From contig JAKIWV010000001.1 of assembly GCA_022749815.1 (NCBI GenBank), forward strand, positions 124,001 to 188,000: DNA of 64,000 nucleotides. The letters are read 5' to 3'. This document shows, piece after piece, positions 35,482-44,793 of this stretch. A model generated the notes under the pieces. It was not told where the DNA came from, did not search any database, and saw only the letters and a program-made list of their open reading frames with translations. Source of the stretch: Thermoplasmata archaeon (GTDB taxonomy: Archaea; Thermoplasmatota; Thermoplasmata; Lutacidiplasmatales; UBA184). Made by a program: the position numbers and the translations under genes. Position 1 is the first letter of the stretch. Each line of letters starts with the position of its first letter.

Positions 35482-36372
35482 TCAGGAACCGAGGAGGTTT
35501 CCGAGGCCGCGGTCGTGGGCGAGCTGAACATCCTGGGCGTCCTTGAGCAGGCACCCGAGCGTATCTTCCACCACGGCCGGGTCGAGAGCGTCGCGGTGGA
35601 GGGCGAGCAACGCGGCCGCCCAATCGATGGTCTCGGCGACTCCCGGCCGCTTTACAAGCTCCTTCTCCGCGCGGACTCGCTGCACAAAGGAGACGACCTC
35701 CCGGGCGAGATGCTCTCCGAGGGTCGGGACTCGTTTCCGTAGGATCTCGATCTCGCGCTCGAAGCTCGGGTAATCAACGAACGCATACAGGCATCGACGT
35801 TTGAGCGCGTCGCTCAGGTCCCGGGTACGATTCGACGTGATAATGACGAGAGGGGTCCGTCGAGCCTTGATGGTGCCCAGTTCTGGAATCGTGACTTGGA
35901 AATCCGACAACACCTCGAGGAGAAGTCCCTCGAACTCCTCGTCGGCCCTATCCACTTCATCGATCAGGAGGACCGGCCGGTGGGAACCGTTGTCTTCGAG
36001 CGCGCGCAACAAAGGCCTACGAAGCAAGAATCGTTCAGTGAAAATCTCTTTCTCCACGACAGCCGGCGACTCGGCCCGTTCGTGAAGGCGGATCGTCAGC
36101 ATCTGCTTCGGATAGTTCCAATCGTAGAGCGCGGAGCGGGCATCGAGTCCCTCGAAGCACTGGAGCCGGATCAGCTCCGTTTCCGTCGCCGCCGCCAGCG
36201 CCTTCGCCAGCTCGGTCTTCCCGCATCCGGGCTCTCCCTCTAAGAGCAGTGGCTTGCCGAGGCGGGCGCTGAGATACGTCGACATAGCCAGGGAGCGGTC
36301 GGCGATGTAATTCTGACGGGCCAGTAGCTCGATAACCTCGGTCGGAGACGACCACGAATCCATGTCTGGCAT
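35482..36372 (-). CDS. coxD: CoxD-type MoxR AAA+ ATPase
   Basis: Protein of 296 residues. Walker A GEPGCGKTE, Walker B LLIDEVDRADEEFE, sensor 1 ITSNRT and an arginine finger region ALKRRC identify a MoxR-family AAA+ ATPase. The tandem with coxE and the nearby coxMSL assign it to CO dehydrogenase maturation, where CoxD remodels apo-enzyme for sulphuration of the [CuSMoO2] cluster. ATG 36372 is preferred; ATG 36363 and GTG 36405 are alternatives. coxE begins 14 bp downstream. Confidence 0.85.
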   Translation of the reverse strand: MPDMDSWSSPTEVIELLARQNYIADRSLAMSTYLSARLGKPLLLEGEPGCGKTELAKALAAATETELIRLQCFEGLDARSALYDWNYPKQMLTIRLHERAESPAVVEKEIFTERFLLRRPLLRALEDNGSHRPVLLIDEVDRADEEFEGLLLEVLSDFQVTIPELGTIKARRTPLVIITSNRTRDLSDALKRRCLYAFVDYPSFEREIEILRKRVPTLGEHLAREVVSFVQRVRAEKELVKRPGVAETIDWAAALLALHRDALDPAVVEDTLGCLLKDAQDVQLAHDRGLGNLLGS

Positions 36373-36584
36373 CGAACGGGGCGGCCACTCGCCGCGCTCG
36401 CGCACGACATCGCCTCGCCTCCATCAGCCTTTCCCCGTCCTGCGCACCTCTCGTCCGCAGGGGATTGTGCCGGGACGCCGGGGTCGTGCTGGCTCTGTCA
36501 CGTAGTCCTCCGGCAGCCCCTTCCACGGCAGGGCCGTCACGGTTCGGTTAGCGGTGGTCCGTGAATTACTATCCCTTTAGGATA

Positions 36585-36594
36585 CTATTAATAG
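36585..36594 (+). promoter_or_regulatory. TATA region with a perfect palindrome CTATTAATAG
   Basis: The AT-rich element lies 25-34 nt before the ATG at 36619, where the TATA box should be. It is a perfect 10-bp palindrome, and just upstream (36569-36587) ACTATCC and GGATACT form a near-perfect inverted repeat. Binding by the encoded winged-helix protein would block transcription initiation. Confidence 0.5.
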
Positions 36595-36618
36595 ATACGA
36601 CGGCCTCGATGTGTCCCG

Positions 36619-37092
36619 ATGATCCCCGAACTCGACCCCGGCCTCGTCGCGCTCTTCGGTAGCGAGACCCGGGTCTCGGTGCTCGCGGTACTGGCCGGGG
36701 CTTCGAGACCCTCCACGGGCTACAGGGTAGCGAAAATCGCCAGAATCCAACCTATCAAGGTGTACGCTGAGCTACGGAGACTTCGCAAGGCGGGGATCGT
36801 CCGGGAGGTTCTCGCAGAAGGTGGACGGTCGGGGTGGGAGCTCTCGGCTCCCGACGTCCGGCGGCTCGTCGGGGACCGCGTACGAGTCTCGTGGTCGGAT
36901 GATTGGTTCGCCGGGGAGAGCGAGCGGGCACGCCGGGCCCAGGCGATCGTCAGCCAGTCGATTTCGTGGTTCGATCCTTCCCGCTACACTCCGAATCCAT
37001 CGGTCGCTGCCCGCTACGCGAAGCAGATCGAGCGGCCACTGGAGAAGGACGATTGGCCCGCCGGCTTCCCGGTATCACGGAAGAGAAAGTAG
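36619..37092 (+). CDS. Winged-helix regulator, probable antitoxin of a nucleotidyltransferase pair
   Basis: Protein of 157 residues. Residues ~8-85 form an ArsR-like winged helix (GSETRVSVLAVLAGAS, then a recognition helix IKVYAELRRLRKAGIV, then wing GRSGWELS). The C-terminal half is hydrophilic with tryptophans and ends in a basic RKRK. A nucleotidyltransferase gene begins 1 bp after its stop, the layout of AbiEi/AbiEii- or MNT-type toxin-antitoxin pairs in which the first gene represses the operon. Leaderless ATG start beneath a palindromic promoter. Confidence 0.7.
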   Translation: MIPELDPGLVALFGSETRVSVLAVLAGASRPSTGYRVAKIARIQPIKVYAELRRLRKAGIVREVLAEGGRSGWELSAPDVRRLVGDRVRVSWSDDWFAGESERARRAQAIVSQSISWFDPSRYTPNPSVAARYAKQIERPLEKDDWPAGFPVSRKRK

Positions 37093-37093
37093 A

Positions 37094-37678
37094 ATGGTCG
37101 TCACACGCGAGGCGGTGGAACGTGCGGTGGCCTCGTCACGATCCAAACCGGAGCGCACGTTGTTCCTCGGAGCCCTGATCGCGCAGGCGACGGGGGACGA
37201 GGTTATCGTGGTCGCGGGCGCTGCGATAGAGGTCTATACGTCCGGCCGTACCTCGACGTTGGATATCGACCTCGTCACGCCCCGCAAGAGAGCCATCGTG
37301 GTCATCGAGTCGTGGGGGTTCGTTCGACGGAGTGGACGGGTCTGGCGACGAAGGGACTGGGGAATCGACATCGATCTCCTCGGGCCCCATCTCACCGGAA
37401 GTCGTCTCAAGCTCCGGACCTATGACACGCCGTTCGGGCCGGTGCGCGTCGCTGCCGTCGAAGATCTCTTGGCCAGGCGCCTCGCCGAACTCAAGCATTG
37501 GCCCACGACGCCGGAGTGGCGCAGGGACATCGTGAAACAAATCGAAATCCTCGTCGCCGAATATGGCGACAGTATGGATGAAGAGTATCTGGCCTTCATC
37601 GCCCGCCGGGACGACATCGTCGATATCCTCGCCGACTTTCGGAACAGGGCTCGTCCGACAGAGCTTCGTAGCGAGTAG
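37094..37678 (+). CDS. AbiEii-like/DUF6036-type nucleotidyltransferase
   Basis: Protein of 194 residues. The nucleotidyltransferase core is visible as VVAGAAIEVYTSGRTSTLDID: a small-residue strand-helix followed by the metal-binding D-x-D in LDID (residues ~55-57). A later acidic GIDIDLLG may supply the third carboxylate. The family modifies tRNA or protein with nucleotides and acts as toxin or phage-abortive factor in AbiE systems; small antibiotic nucleotidyltransferases are the main alternative. One bp follows the regulator's stop. It is embedded in the CO dehydrogenase island but unrelated to it. Confidence 0.7.
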   Translation: MVVTREAVERAVASSRSKPERTLFLGALIAQATGDEVIVVAGAAIEVYTSGRTSTLDIDLVTPRKRAIVVIESWGFVRRSGRVWRRRDWGIDIDLLGPHLTGSRLKLRTYDTPFGPVRVAAVEDLLARRLAELKHWPTTPEWRRDIVKQIEILVAEYGDSMDEEYLAFIARRDDIVDILADFRNRARPTELRSE

Positions 37679-37839
37679 TTTCCCCCTCAGACCCGTTCTT
37701 GCTGCGGCCGGTCTTGTTTCGACCCAACCGTTCCTAGTCGATTCGTGACCGCCCTCCGAGGCGCCGCTTCACGGGCCCAAACGGGGCACTACCGAAGGGG
37801 CGAAGGACTTTAGTGAGTCGGCCCATGGAGCCCCAACCA

Positions 37840-38811
37840 ATGCTCGTCGACACCTTCGGGCGTGAAGTCACCGACATCCGTATCAGCGTCACGAAGCGCT
37901 GCAACTTCGGCTGCGTGTACTGCCACGACGAGGGGCTGGGCCCCGTACAACAGCCGGGGACCGCGCACCCCGACGAGATGTCCGTTGAGGAGGTCGAGCG
38001 GATTGTCCGCATCGCCCGGGAGTTCGGAATCCGCTCCGTCAAGTATACCGGTGGCGAACCTCTCGTGCGCGGGGACTTCGAGGAGATCGTCGCCCGGACC
38101 GTTCACCATCTGCCCGATGTCTCCGTGACGACCAACGGCTCTCTCCTGGCGAAGCGCGCCGAGGGTCTTCGGAACGCTGGTCTTAAGCGAATCAACGTTT
38201 CCGTTGACTCGCTCGACCCCGCCGCCTTTCGGGAGATCCGCCATGGCGAGCTCGCCCCCGTTCTTCGTGGGATCGATGCGGCACTTCGGGTGGGCCTGAC
38301 ACCGGTCAAGCTCAACCTCGTCGTTTTCCGGCGGACGCTGCCCTACATACCCGACCTGATCGAGTTCGTCCGAGGACGGGAGGGACTTCGGTTGCAACTG
38401 ATTCAGTTCATGCCGGAGCTCGTGGGACCCCACGACTGGAACGTCAACATCGATAGCGTCAAACGGTGGCTCGATAGCCGAGCCGACCAGGTACTGACCC
38501 GTGAAATGCACCACCGTCGAGTCTACCTGTTTGACGGCGCCGAGGTCGAGGTCGTCGACCCCGTGGCGAATCCTGAATTCTGCATGAACTGCCATCGGAT
38601 CCGGGTCACTCACAAGGGCGAGCTCAAGGGCTGCCTCAACCGGAATGACGACCTCATCCCCACGCGTGGCCTGGACGAGGGCGACCTCCGAATCGCTTTC
38701 CGAACCGTCGTGGCTCGCCGGGTCCCCTTCTACGGGGCCTATGTCACTGAATACCCTCGCCGGAATCCGGCAGAAGCGCCGCTCATCGAGCTCCTGCCCC
38801 CTCCTCGTTGA
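37840..38811 (+). CDS. moaA: GTP 3',8-cyclase (molybdenum cofactor biosynthesis)
   Basis: Protein of 323 residues. The radical-SAM motif C21-x3-C25-x2-C28 in KRCNFGCVYC and the C-terminal cluster motif CMNCHRI...GELKGC (CxxC and a third Cys 13 residues on) are both intact; VKYTGGEPLVR is the SAM-binding GGE. It converts GTP to 3',8-cyclo-GTP, the first step of molybdopterin synthesis, needed by the CO dehydrogenase encoded nearby. ATG 37840 is favoured because ACTTTAG lies about 28-33 nt upstream and the family begins about here; GTG 37813 and ATG 37825 also remain in frame. The archaeal-type C-terminus lacks the usual GG tail. Confidence 0.9.
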   Translation: MLVDTFGREVTDIRISVTKRCNFGCVYCHDEGLGPVQQPGTAHPDEMSVEEVERIVRIAREFGIRSVKYTGGEPLVRGDFEEIVARTVHHLPDVSVTTNGSLLAKRAEGLRNAGLKRINVSVDSLDPAAFREIRHGELAPVLRGIDAALRVGLTPVKLNLVVFRRTLPYIPDLIEFVRGREGLRLQLIQFMPELVGPHDWNVNIDSVKRWLDSRADQVLTREMHHRRVYLFDGAEVEVVDPVANPEFCMNCHRIRVTHKGELKGCLNRNDDLIPTRGLDEGDLRIAFRTVVARRVPFYGAYVTEYPRRNPAEAPLIELLPPPR

Positions 38812-38822
38812 CTTGCCCGGGA

Positions 38823-39653
38823 TCATCCGGTCGGCGCCGGGTGATCCGCATGCTTGCCGTACCTGGTCGAGATTACATCCGAGAGGATGGCCAGGGCGAG
38901 TTCTTGCGGCGTTCGCGCGCCAATATCGAGACCGATAGGGGCATGCAATGAACGGAGGAACGCCGGGTCCACGCCCCGCCGTTCCAGTTCAGTAAGGTTC
39001 TGTCGCAGCCGCTGCCGGCTCGCGAGTAGACCCGCGAACTTCACCCCGCCTTTGGAGACCGCCTCGAGGACGGCGACGTCCCGTTCCCCCTTCGTCAGGA
39101 CTACTACGTAGTCGTGCGGCCCAAGCTCGGCAGGGTCGACCAGCGATGACTCGATCACCTTTGAGGGCGCTTCAGGTAGTACCGGTAGCGGGTCGATCAC
39201 GACCACCTCGAATGCGAGGAGTTTCCCGAGGTGGACCAAGGCCGCTTCGATCTCGTCCTTTCCGCCCTGGCCCACCAGCACAAGCCGCTGCGACGGAAGC
39301 ATCGGTTCGACGTAGACCTCTAAGATCCCACCGCAATTGGTCTGGACCCAGATCTCGTCCGGGTTGGTCTCGCGAACGAGGCCCGCGACCGATTTTTCCG
39401 TGTCCACGAGATGGATTCTCACGACCCTCGGCTCCCCGGTCTTCATCGTCTCCTGGGCGACGGCTACGATCGGCCCCTCGGGGCATCCTCCTCCCAATGT
39501 CCCGCCGGCCACGGTGCCGTCGTGGGCGATCAGGAGCTTGAAACCGGGTTTCGCTAACGTCGAGCCCTCGGTCCGGGTCACCGTCGCCACGGCAAACGGC
39601 TCCCGTTGGGCGGTGAGCTCGGAGAGACGTTTGGAGAAGTGCGCGACTTGCAC
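38823..39653 (-). CDS. XdhC/CoxI-family protein
   Basis: Protein of 276 residues. The N-terminal XdhC/CoxI motif is seen as PFAVATVTRTEGSTLAKPGFKLLI and TVAGGTLGGGCPEG; NCGGILEVYVEPM precedes the Rossmann-like C-terminal domain (RLVLVGQGGKDEIEAA), ending HAPIGLDIGARTPQELALAIL. In the family this Cys-containing GGGC region binds molybdenum cofactor and delivers sulphurated cofactor to xanthine oxidase-family enzymes. GTG 39653 is the best start; no ATG exists before the conserved core. Convergent with moaA (11 bp) and divergent from the fusion gene at 39753, with which it probably shares a promoter region. Confidence 0.8.
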   Translation of the reverse strand: MQVAHFSKRLSELTAQREPFAVATVTRTEGSTLAKPGFKLLIAHDGTVAGGTLGGGCPEGPIVAVAQETMKTGEPRVVRIHLVDTEKSVAGLVRETNPDEIWVQTNCGGILEVYVEPMLPSQRLVLVGQGGKDEIEAALVHLGKLLAFEVVVIDPLPVLPEAPSKVIESSLVDPAELGPHDYVVVLTKGERDVAVLEAVSKGGVKFAGLLASRQRLRQNLTELERRGVDPAFLRSLHAPIGLDIGARTPQELALAILSDVISTRYGKHADHPAPTG

Positions 39654-39752
39654 GGACGATGAAGCCCCACTGAGGATTTCAGTGTTCGCGAGGAGGGCTT
39701 GGCAGTATCGCCGAGAAAAGCTTAGAGGGGCCCTCGGCTCCAACACCACGCC

Positions 39753-41459
39753 ATGGGAGCTGGGGGCAAGCGTCGGGCCAGAGCCTCTTCCTCCCCGGCG
39801 AAGGTCACCGCGTTGGTCCTCGCCGCAGGCTCCTCTTCCCGCATGGGTCGACCGAAGGCGCTGGTTCCCGTCCTCGGGCAACCGCTCTTGGCCCGGGTGC
39901 TGGACACGGTCAGGCGCCTTCGTCCCGCCGAGACCGTGGTGGTTCTCGGGTCGGAGTCGGACCGGATTCGGAAAGGAATCGACCTGCGGGACACGACCGT
40001 GGTGGTGAATCCCGATTTCGAGGAGGGAATGAGCAGCTCACTCCGCATCGGGGCGGCCGCCGCAGCACCCTCGTCGCGCCCGATGCTCATCGTCCTAGGC
40101 GATCAGCCTTTCGTGGCTCCGGCGACCCTCGAAGCACTGATCGAGCGACATGCCTCGGGTTCCGCCAAGATTCTCATCCCGACGTTCGAAGGAGTGCGCG
40201 GGAATCCGATCCTGCTCGACCGGGTGATCCTCCCGGAGCTCGACTCGCTGCGAGGAGATATCGGCTGTCGGGGAATCTTTCCGGGGCACACCTCTGACTT
40301 GGTCGAAGTTCCCGTGAGGGACCCCGGGATCCTTATCGATGTTGATACGCCGGCCGAGGTGGCCCAGCTCGAGCGAGCGCTGGAGGGGCATCCGGAGCCG
40401 ACCGCCGGAGCACTGCGCCCTCTGGTGGCGGAGCGGGTCGCTGTCCATCGTAAGGGTCCGGTGCGGAGTCTCTCCCACGTCCGGATCCTCCCCAACGTTC
40501 TCGCCCTCGCAATTCAACTCGAGAACGCGCGCGAACCGTTCGCCCTCGCCACTGTCGTCAGCGTCCGTCCTCCTACTTCCGGGAAACCTGGGTTCAAAGC
40601 GATCGTCCGTCCCACCGGCGAGGTGACCGGATGGGTCGGGGGAAGCTGCACCGGACGGGTCCTCGTCGCCGAGGCCCTCCAGTCGATGGAAGACGGATTG
40701 CCGCGATTGGTCCGTCTCTCGCCCGACGTCGAGGACGGAGCGACGGCCCCCGCCGGCATTGTCACACGTCGCCTCGAATGTGAAAGTGGAGGAACGATGG
40801 AGATCTACGTGGAACCGCACCTGCCCGAACCCGAACTGTTGGTCGTCGGCGAGGCCCCGGTCGCCAAGGCGCTGGCCGCCCTAGGCGGCTTCCTGGGCTA
40901 CCGGGTGACCATCGTCGCGCCGGGCGCGCGGCCTTCCGACTTTCCCGACGGGGTCCGCTGGGCGCCCGAGCTCGAGCGGCTCCCCGAAGTCGTGACGCCC
41001 GGCACCTTCGCCGTGATCGCCTCTACCGGAATGTACGACGAGAGCGCCCTCAAGATGATCCTCCCGAAAATGCCCCGGTACGTCGCTCTCGTCTCGAGTC
41101 GCCGGCGAGGAAAAGCGGTCGTCGATTCGCTCAGGTCCGAAGGACTCGCCGACGCATGGCTGAAGCAGATCCGCAACCCCGCCGGCCTCGATATCGCGGC
41201 CCGGGACCCCGAGGAGATCGCCCTCAGCATCTTCTCGGAGATCACGAAGGTCCGCCGGTCCGAGCCGACCCCCCTCGCCTCCAAGGGCCCGGCCCGCCCG
41301 GTGTCGACCGCCCCTCCTTCGATCGACCCGATCTGCGGCATGGAGGTCGAGGCGGCCAGCCCTCTTCGGACCACGTACAAGGGCGTCGTCTACCGGTTCT
41401 GCTCCGACGGCTGCCTCGCGAAGTTCCGGCGGTCGCCGGCGAAGTTCACCGCGGCCTAG
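39753..41459 (+). CDS. MocA-XdhC-YHS triple fusion for molybdenum cofactor maturation
   Basis: Protein of 568 residues with three parts. Residues ~17-215 are a MobA/MocA-like nucleotidyltransferase (LVLAAGSSSRMGRPKAL; LGDQPFV). This type makes molybdopterin cytosine dinucleotide, the cofactor form used by CO dehydrogenases. Residues ~245-500 are an XdhC/CoxI unit (PFALATVVSVRPPTSGKPGFK; GGSCTG; PAGLDIAARDPEEIAL). Residues ~525-566 are a YHS metal-binding domain (DPICGMEVE with C528, then C550-x3-C554). The YHS domain may carry copper for the Mo-Cu site. ATG start. It overlaps the convergent coxG gene by 4 bp. Confidence 0.85.
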   Translation: MGAGGKRRARASSSPAKVTALVLAAGSSSRMGRPKALVPVLGQPLLARVLDTVRRLRPAETVVVLGSESDRIRKGIDLRDTTVVVNPDFEEGMSSSLRIGAAAAAPSSRPMLIVLGDQPFVAPATLEALIERHASGSAKILIPTFEGVRGNPILLDRVILPELDSLRGDIGCRGIFPGHTSDLVEVPVRDPGILIDVDTPAEVAQLERALEGHPEPTAGALRPLVAERVAVHRKGPVRSLSHVRILPNVLALAIQLENAREPFALATVVSVRPPTSGKPGFKAIVRPTGEVTGWVGGSCTGRVLVAEALQSMEDGLPRLVRLSPDVEDGATAPAGIVTRRLECESGGTMEIYVEPHLPEPELLVVGEAPVAKALAALGGFLGYRVTIVAPGARPSDFPDGVRWAPELERLPEVVTPGTFAVIASTGMYDESALKMILPKMPRYVALVSSRRRGKAVVDSLRSEGLADAWLKQIRNPAGLDIAARDPEEIALSIFSEITKVRRSEPTPLASKGPARPVSTAPPSIDPICGMEVEAASPLRTTYKGVVYRFCSDGCLAKFRRSPAKFTAA

Positions 41460-41905
41460 GGAGGGGGAGCCGCTTCGAGCCGCTCTCGTGCCTTCTCGAA
41501 GAGCGCCGCCGTCTTTTTGTCGATCGTCGAACGGACCAATCGCTCGCCGATCGAGGCCACCGGTCCCGTGAGCACGATGTCGGCTCTCCACCCCACGACG
41601 GTCCCCGGGTCCGCCGCGGTCAGGTCCGCGAGCAGCACGGCGTCGACGCCGCTCCCAAGTCCCGACCCGTGGATCCGGGCCTGGACGGGCTGCCCGGGGA
41701 TTCGTTCCTCGTACCGACCAGTGAAGCGGAACGTTCCGCGGATGAAGGCCACTCCGGTCGTGATTGTTCCTGTGAATCGGTCCGCTTCGACGGAATCGAC
41801 GGTGTGCGGGTCGTCGAGGCAGTCGAGCAATTGCCGGGGGTCCGAAAAGAACGCGAAGACTACTTCGGGCGCGGCACGCACCTGGAATCGGCCGTCGGCC
41901 TGCAT
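41456..41905 (-). CDS. coxG: CoxG-like SRPBCC protein
   Basis: Protein of 149 residues with the SRPBCC helix-grip pattern typical of CoxG: GRFQVRAAPEVVFAFFSDPRQLLDCL at the start, RGTFRFTGRYEERIP in the middle, and a C-terminal helix ERLVRSTIDKKTAALFEKARERL. CoxG is thought to help tether CO dehydrogenase to the membrane and pass electrons to the quinone pool. It lies 24 bp downstream of coxL on the minus strand, so it is the last gene of coxMSLG. ATG start. Confidence 0.85.
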   Translation of the reverse strand: MQADGRFQVRAAPEVVFAFFSDPRQLLDCLDDPHTVDSVEADRFTGTITTGVAFIRGTFRFTGRYEERIPGQPVQARIHGSGLGSGVDAVLLADLTAADPGTVVGWRADIVLTGPVASIGERLVRSTIDKKTAALFEKARERLEAAPPP

Positions 41906-41929
41906 CGTCCCCTGGACGGCGTCGGAGTT

Positions 41930-44269
41930 CTAATTTTGTCCCTTGTCGTGGAGGATCTGCCAGACCTTCCACGGATAGATCGGGATATCGATGTTCGTGA
42001 CCCCGAGCGGCGAGAGCGCGTCCACAACGGCGTTCACGATCGCGGCTGGAGCGCCGACGGTCGGGGATTCCCCGACCCCCTTCGCGCCGATCGGGTGGTG
42101 CGGCGAGGGCGTCGTCGTCTTGCCCGTCTCCCAGTGGGGAGACTCCACCGCGGTGGGAACGAGGTAGTCCAGGAACGAATTGCCCCGCATGTTCCCGTTC
42201 TCGTCGTAGGTGATCTGTTCGTACAGCGCGGGGGCGAGTCCCATGTTGAGTCCGCCGTGGATCTGCCCTTCGACGATCATCGGGTTGATGATCGTCCCGC
42301 AGTCGTCGACGGCGACGAACCGGCGGATGTTGACCTGTCCAGTGCCCTTGTCGATGTCGACGACGCAGACGTAGCTTCCGAACGGATAGGTCATGTTCGG
42401 CGGGTCGTAATAGTCGACGGCCTCGAGTCCCGCTTCGGTGCCTGGCGCCGGGTTTGTGTAGGCCGCGAACGCCACGTCGGCCATCGTCTTCGACTTCTCG
42501 GGGACCCCCTTCACCTGGAACTTGTAGTCCTTCCACTCCAGGTCGTCCGGACTCACCTCGAGCAGATGGGCCGCGATCTTCTGCGCTTTCTCCCGGATCT
42601 TCCGGGCCGCGATCACGGCCGCCGCGCCCGCGGTGGGAGTGCTGCGGCTCGCGTAGGTCCCGAGACCGTAGGGAGCCGTGTCGGTGTCCCCTTCCTCGAT
42701 CGCGATGTTCTCCGCGGGGATGCCGAGCTCCTCGGCGAGGATCTGGGAGTACGTGGTCTCGTGCCCCTGGCCCTGGGACTTGGTCCCGAACCGGGCCATC
42801 ACCTTGCCCGTCGGATGGATCCGGATCTCGCATCCCTCGAACATCTTGATGCCCAGGATGTCGAATTGGGCCGACGGCCCCGCCCCCACGATCTCGGTGA
42901 AGCTCGAGATGCCGATCCCCATGAGCTCGCCGCGCTTGCGCTTCTCGACCTGCTCCTTGCGGAGCGCCGGGTAGTCGATCATCTTCATTGCGAGATTGAG
43001 CGCGCCGGCGTAGTTTCCGCTGTCGTAGGTCCACCCGAGGGCGGACTTGTATGGGAACGATTCCGGCGGGATGAAGTTCTTCAGCCGGAACTCGGCCGGA
43101 TCCATCCCCAGCTTGTGCGCGATCCCGTCGACCAGACGCTCGATGGTGAACGCCGCCTCGGTCACCCGGAACGAACACCGGTAGGCGATCCCTCCGGGGG
43201 GCTTGTTCGTGTAGACTCCGTCGACCTCGACGAACGCCTTGTCGAAGGGATAGGAACCCGTGATGATGTGGAACAGCCCCGCGGGGAACTTCGAGGGGTT
43301 GGCGGCGGCATCGGCGTACCCGTGGTCCGCGACGGTCTTCACCCGGAGCCCGGTGAGCTTTCCGTCCTTGGTCGCGCCGATATCGGCCGAGATATGGTAG
43401 TCCCGGGCGAACGAACTCGACATGAGATTGTCCATCCGGTCCTCGACCCACTTCACCGCGTGGCCCGTCTTGAGCGCGGCCACGACGGCGACGACGTAGC
43501 CCGGATAGACCGGCACCTTGCCTCCGAATCCGCCGCCCAGGTCCGGCGAGATGATTCGGATGTTCTGTTCCGGAAGGCCGGCCACGAGCGCGAAGACAGT
43601 ACGGATGGCGTGCGGGGCTTGGGTGGTCATCCAGACGGTCAGCCGGCCCATCGTGTCGAACTGGGCCACGCAGCCGCAGGTCTCCATCGACGAGACGTTG
43701 AGCCTCGGCAGGTAGAGGTCCTGGTGCACGACGACATCGGACTTGGCGAGCGCCGCGTCCGTGCCGGCCTTGTCACCGGTTTCCCAGTGCCAGATGTGGT
43801 TGGATTTCTTCGTCTTGTCCGGGCGCACGAGGGGCGCGTCCGGAAGGAGGGCCTTGACCGGGTCGGTGACGACCGGCAGCGGCTCGTAGTCGATCTCGAC
43901 GGCGGCCGCGCCGTCGGCGGCGGAATAGCGGCTGTCGGCGACGATCCCCACGACTTCCTGTCCCTGGAACTTCACCGTATCGATGGGGAGCACCATCTGG
44001 GTGTCCGACATCAGGGTCGGCATCCACGCCAGTTTCGCCGCGTCGAGGTCCTTGCCCGTAATGACCGCGAGGACGCCGGGGATCTTCAGGGCCTTCTCGG
44101 GGTGGATGGCCGTGATCTTCGCATGGGCGTAGGGACTTCGGGTGAAGTCCAGGAACAACATCCCGGGGAGCTGGATGTCGTCGACGTAATTGCCCTTGCC
44201 CCGGATGAAGCGGGCATCCTCCTTCCGCGCGAGGCTCTGTCCGATGCCGCCGTGGATCGTCGTCGTCAT
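41930..44269 (-). CDS. coxL: Aerobic CO dehydrogenase large subunit, form I
   Basis: Protein of 779 residues, a usual length. The active-site loop reads AYRCSFR with Cys365, the form I signature AYxCSFR whose cysteine binds copper in the [CuSMoO2] centre; form II would read AYRGAGR. Other family motifs are present: [13 protein letters not shown] near the N-terminus, [14 protein letters not shown], and GAKGVGE near the C-terminus carrying the catalytic glutamate. It oxidises CO with water to CO2 using molybdopterin cytosine dinucleotide. ATG 44269 overlaps the coxS stop by 4 bp (ATGA), indicating coupled translation. Confidence 0.95.
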   Translation of the reverse strand: MTTTIHGGIGQSLARKEDARFIRGKGNYVDDIQLPGMLFLDFTRSPYAHAKITAIHPEKALKIPGVLAVITGKDLDAAKLAWMPTLMSDTQMVLPIDTVKFQGQEVVGIVADSRYSAADGAAAVEIDYEPLPVVTDPVKALLPDAPLVRPDKTKKSNHIWHWETGDKAGTDAALAKSDVVVHQDLYLPRLNVSSMETCGCVAQFDTMGRLTVWMTTQAPHAIRTVFALVAGLPEQNIRIISPDLGGGFGGKVPVYPGYVVAVVAALKTGHAVKWVEDRMDNLMSSSFARDYHISADIGATKDGKLTGLRVKTVADHGYADAAANPSKFPAGLFHIITGSYPFDKAFVEVDGVYTNKPPGGIAYRCSFRVTEAAFTIERLVDGIAHKLGMDPAEFRLKNFIPPESFPYKSALGWTYDSGNYAGALNLAMKMIDYPALRKEQVEKRKRGELMGIGISSFTEIVGAGPSAQFDILGIKMFEGCEIRIHPTGKVMARFGTKSQGQGHETTYSQILAEELGIPAENIAIEEGDTDTAPYGLGTYASRSTPTAGAAAVIAARKIREKAQKIAAHLLEVSPDDLEWKDYKFQVKGVPEKSKTMADVAFAAYTNPAPGTEAGLEAVDYYDPPNMTYPFGSYVCVVDIDKGTGQVNIRRFVAVDDCGTIINPMIVEGQIHGGLNMGLAPALYEQITYDENGNMRGNSFLDYLVPTAVESPHWETGKTTTPSPHHPIGAKGVGESPTVGAPAAIVNAVVDALSPLGVTNIDIPIYPWKVWQILHDKGQN

Positions 44270-44793
44270 TTCGCACCTCCCGAGGCCTTCGCGGCGTGTT
44301 GGATCGCTTTCACGATGTTCATGTAACCGGTGCACCGGCAGAGGTTTCCCGAGATCGCATGGCGGATCTCATCCTCCGTCGGGTTGGGGTTCTTCGCGAG
44401 AAGCGCGACGGAGGTCATCATCATCCCCGGGGTGCAGAACCCGCACTGGAGGCCGTGTTCGGCCGTGAAGCCCTCCTGGACGGGGTGCAGCTTGCCCCCG
44501 CTCTCCAGGCCCTCGACGGTCCGTACCTTCCGGCCGTCGGCTTGGACCGCGAGGACGGTGCACGACTTGACCGGGCGGTCATCGAGCAGCACGGTGCAGG
44601 CCCCACAATGCGTGGTATCGCATCCGATGTGAGTTCCCGTCATCCCGAGGGTGTCTCGCAGGAAGTGGACCAGGAGGGTCCGGTCCTGCACCTCGATCGC
44701 GAAGGGAACGTCGTTGACGGTGATGTGGACCATCCGGGTCGGCCCGCCCATCGGGGCGCCCGCAGTGAGCCGGGGGATCGCCGTGCTCGCCAT
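44266..44793 (-). CDS. coxS: CO dehydrogenase small [2Fe-2S] subunit
   Basis: Protein of 175 residues. The plant-type ferredoxin motif is C-x4-C-x2-C...C in CDTTHCGAC...KSC. The second cluster motif CGFCTPGM...CRCTGY is also intact. It carries electrons from the Mo-Cu site to FAD on coxM. It is ATGA-coupled to coxL downstream and overlaps the coxM stop by 1 bp upstream. An N-terminal extension of about 20 residues precedes the usual start ([10 protein letters not shown]); ATG at residue 21 is an alternative start. Confidence 0.95.
   Translation of the reverse strand: MASTAIPRLTAGAPMGGPTRMVHITVNDVPFAIEVQDRTLLVHFLRDTLGMTGTHIGCDTTHCGACTVLLDDRPVKSCTVLAVQADGRKVRTVEGLESGGKLHPVQEGFTAEHGLQCGFCTPGMMMTSVALLAKNPNPTEDEIRHAISGNLCRCTGYMNIVKAIQHAAKASGGAK

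Noticed and set aside
40881-43451. Open frame of 856 codons on the minus strand within the cox region
   Set aside because: Different frame of coxL and antisense to the fusion gene, G/R-rich, no domain.
41156-44326. Open frame of 1056 codons on the plus strand across coxL
   Set aside because: Antisense shadow of coxL and coxG; composition (R/H/V/D-rich) is that of a reverse-frame translation and coxL motifs on the minus strand are unambiguous.
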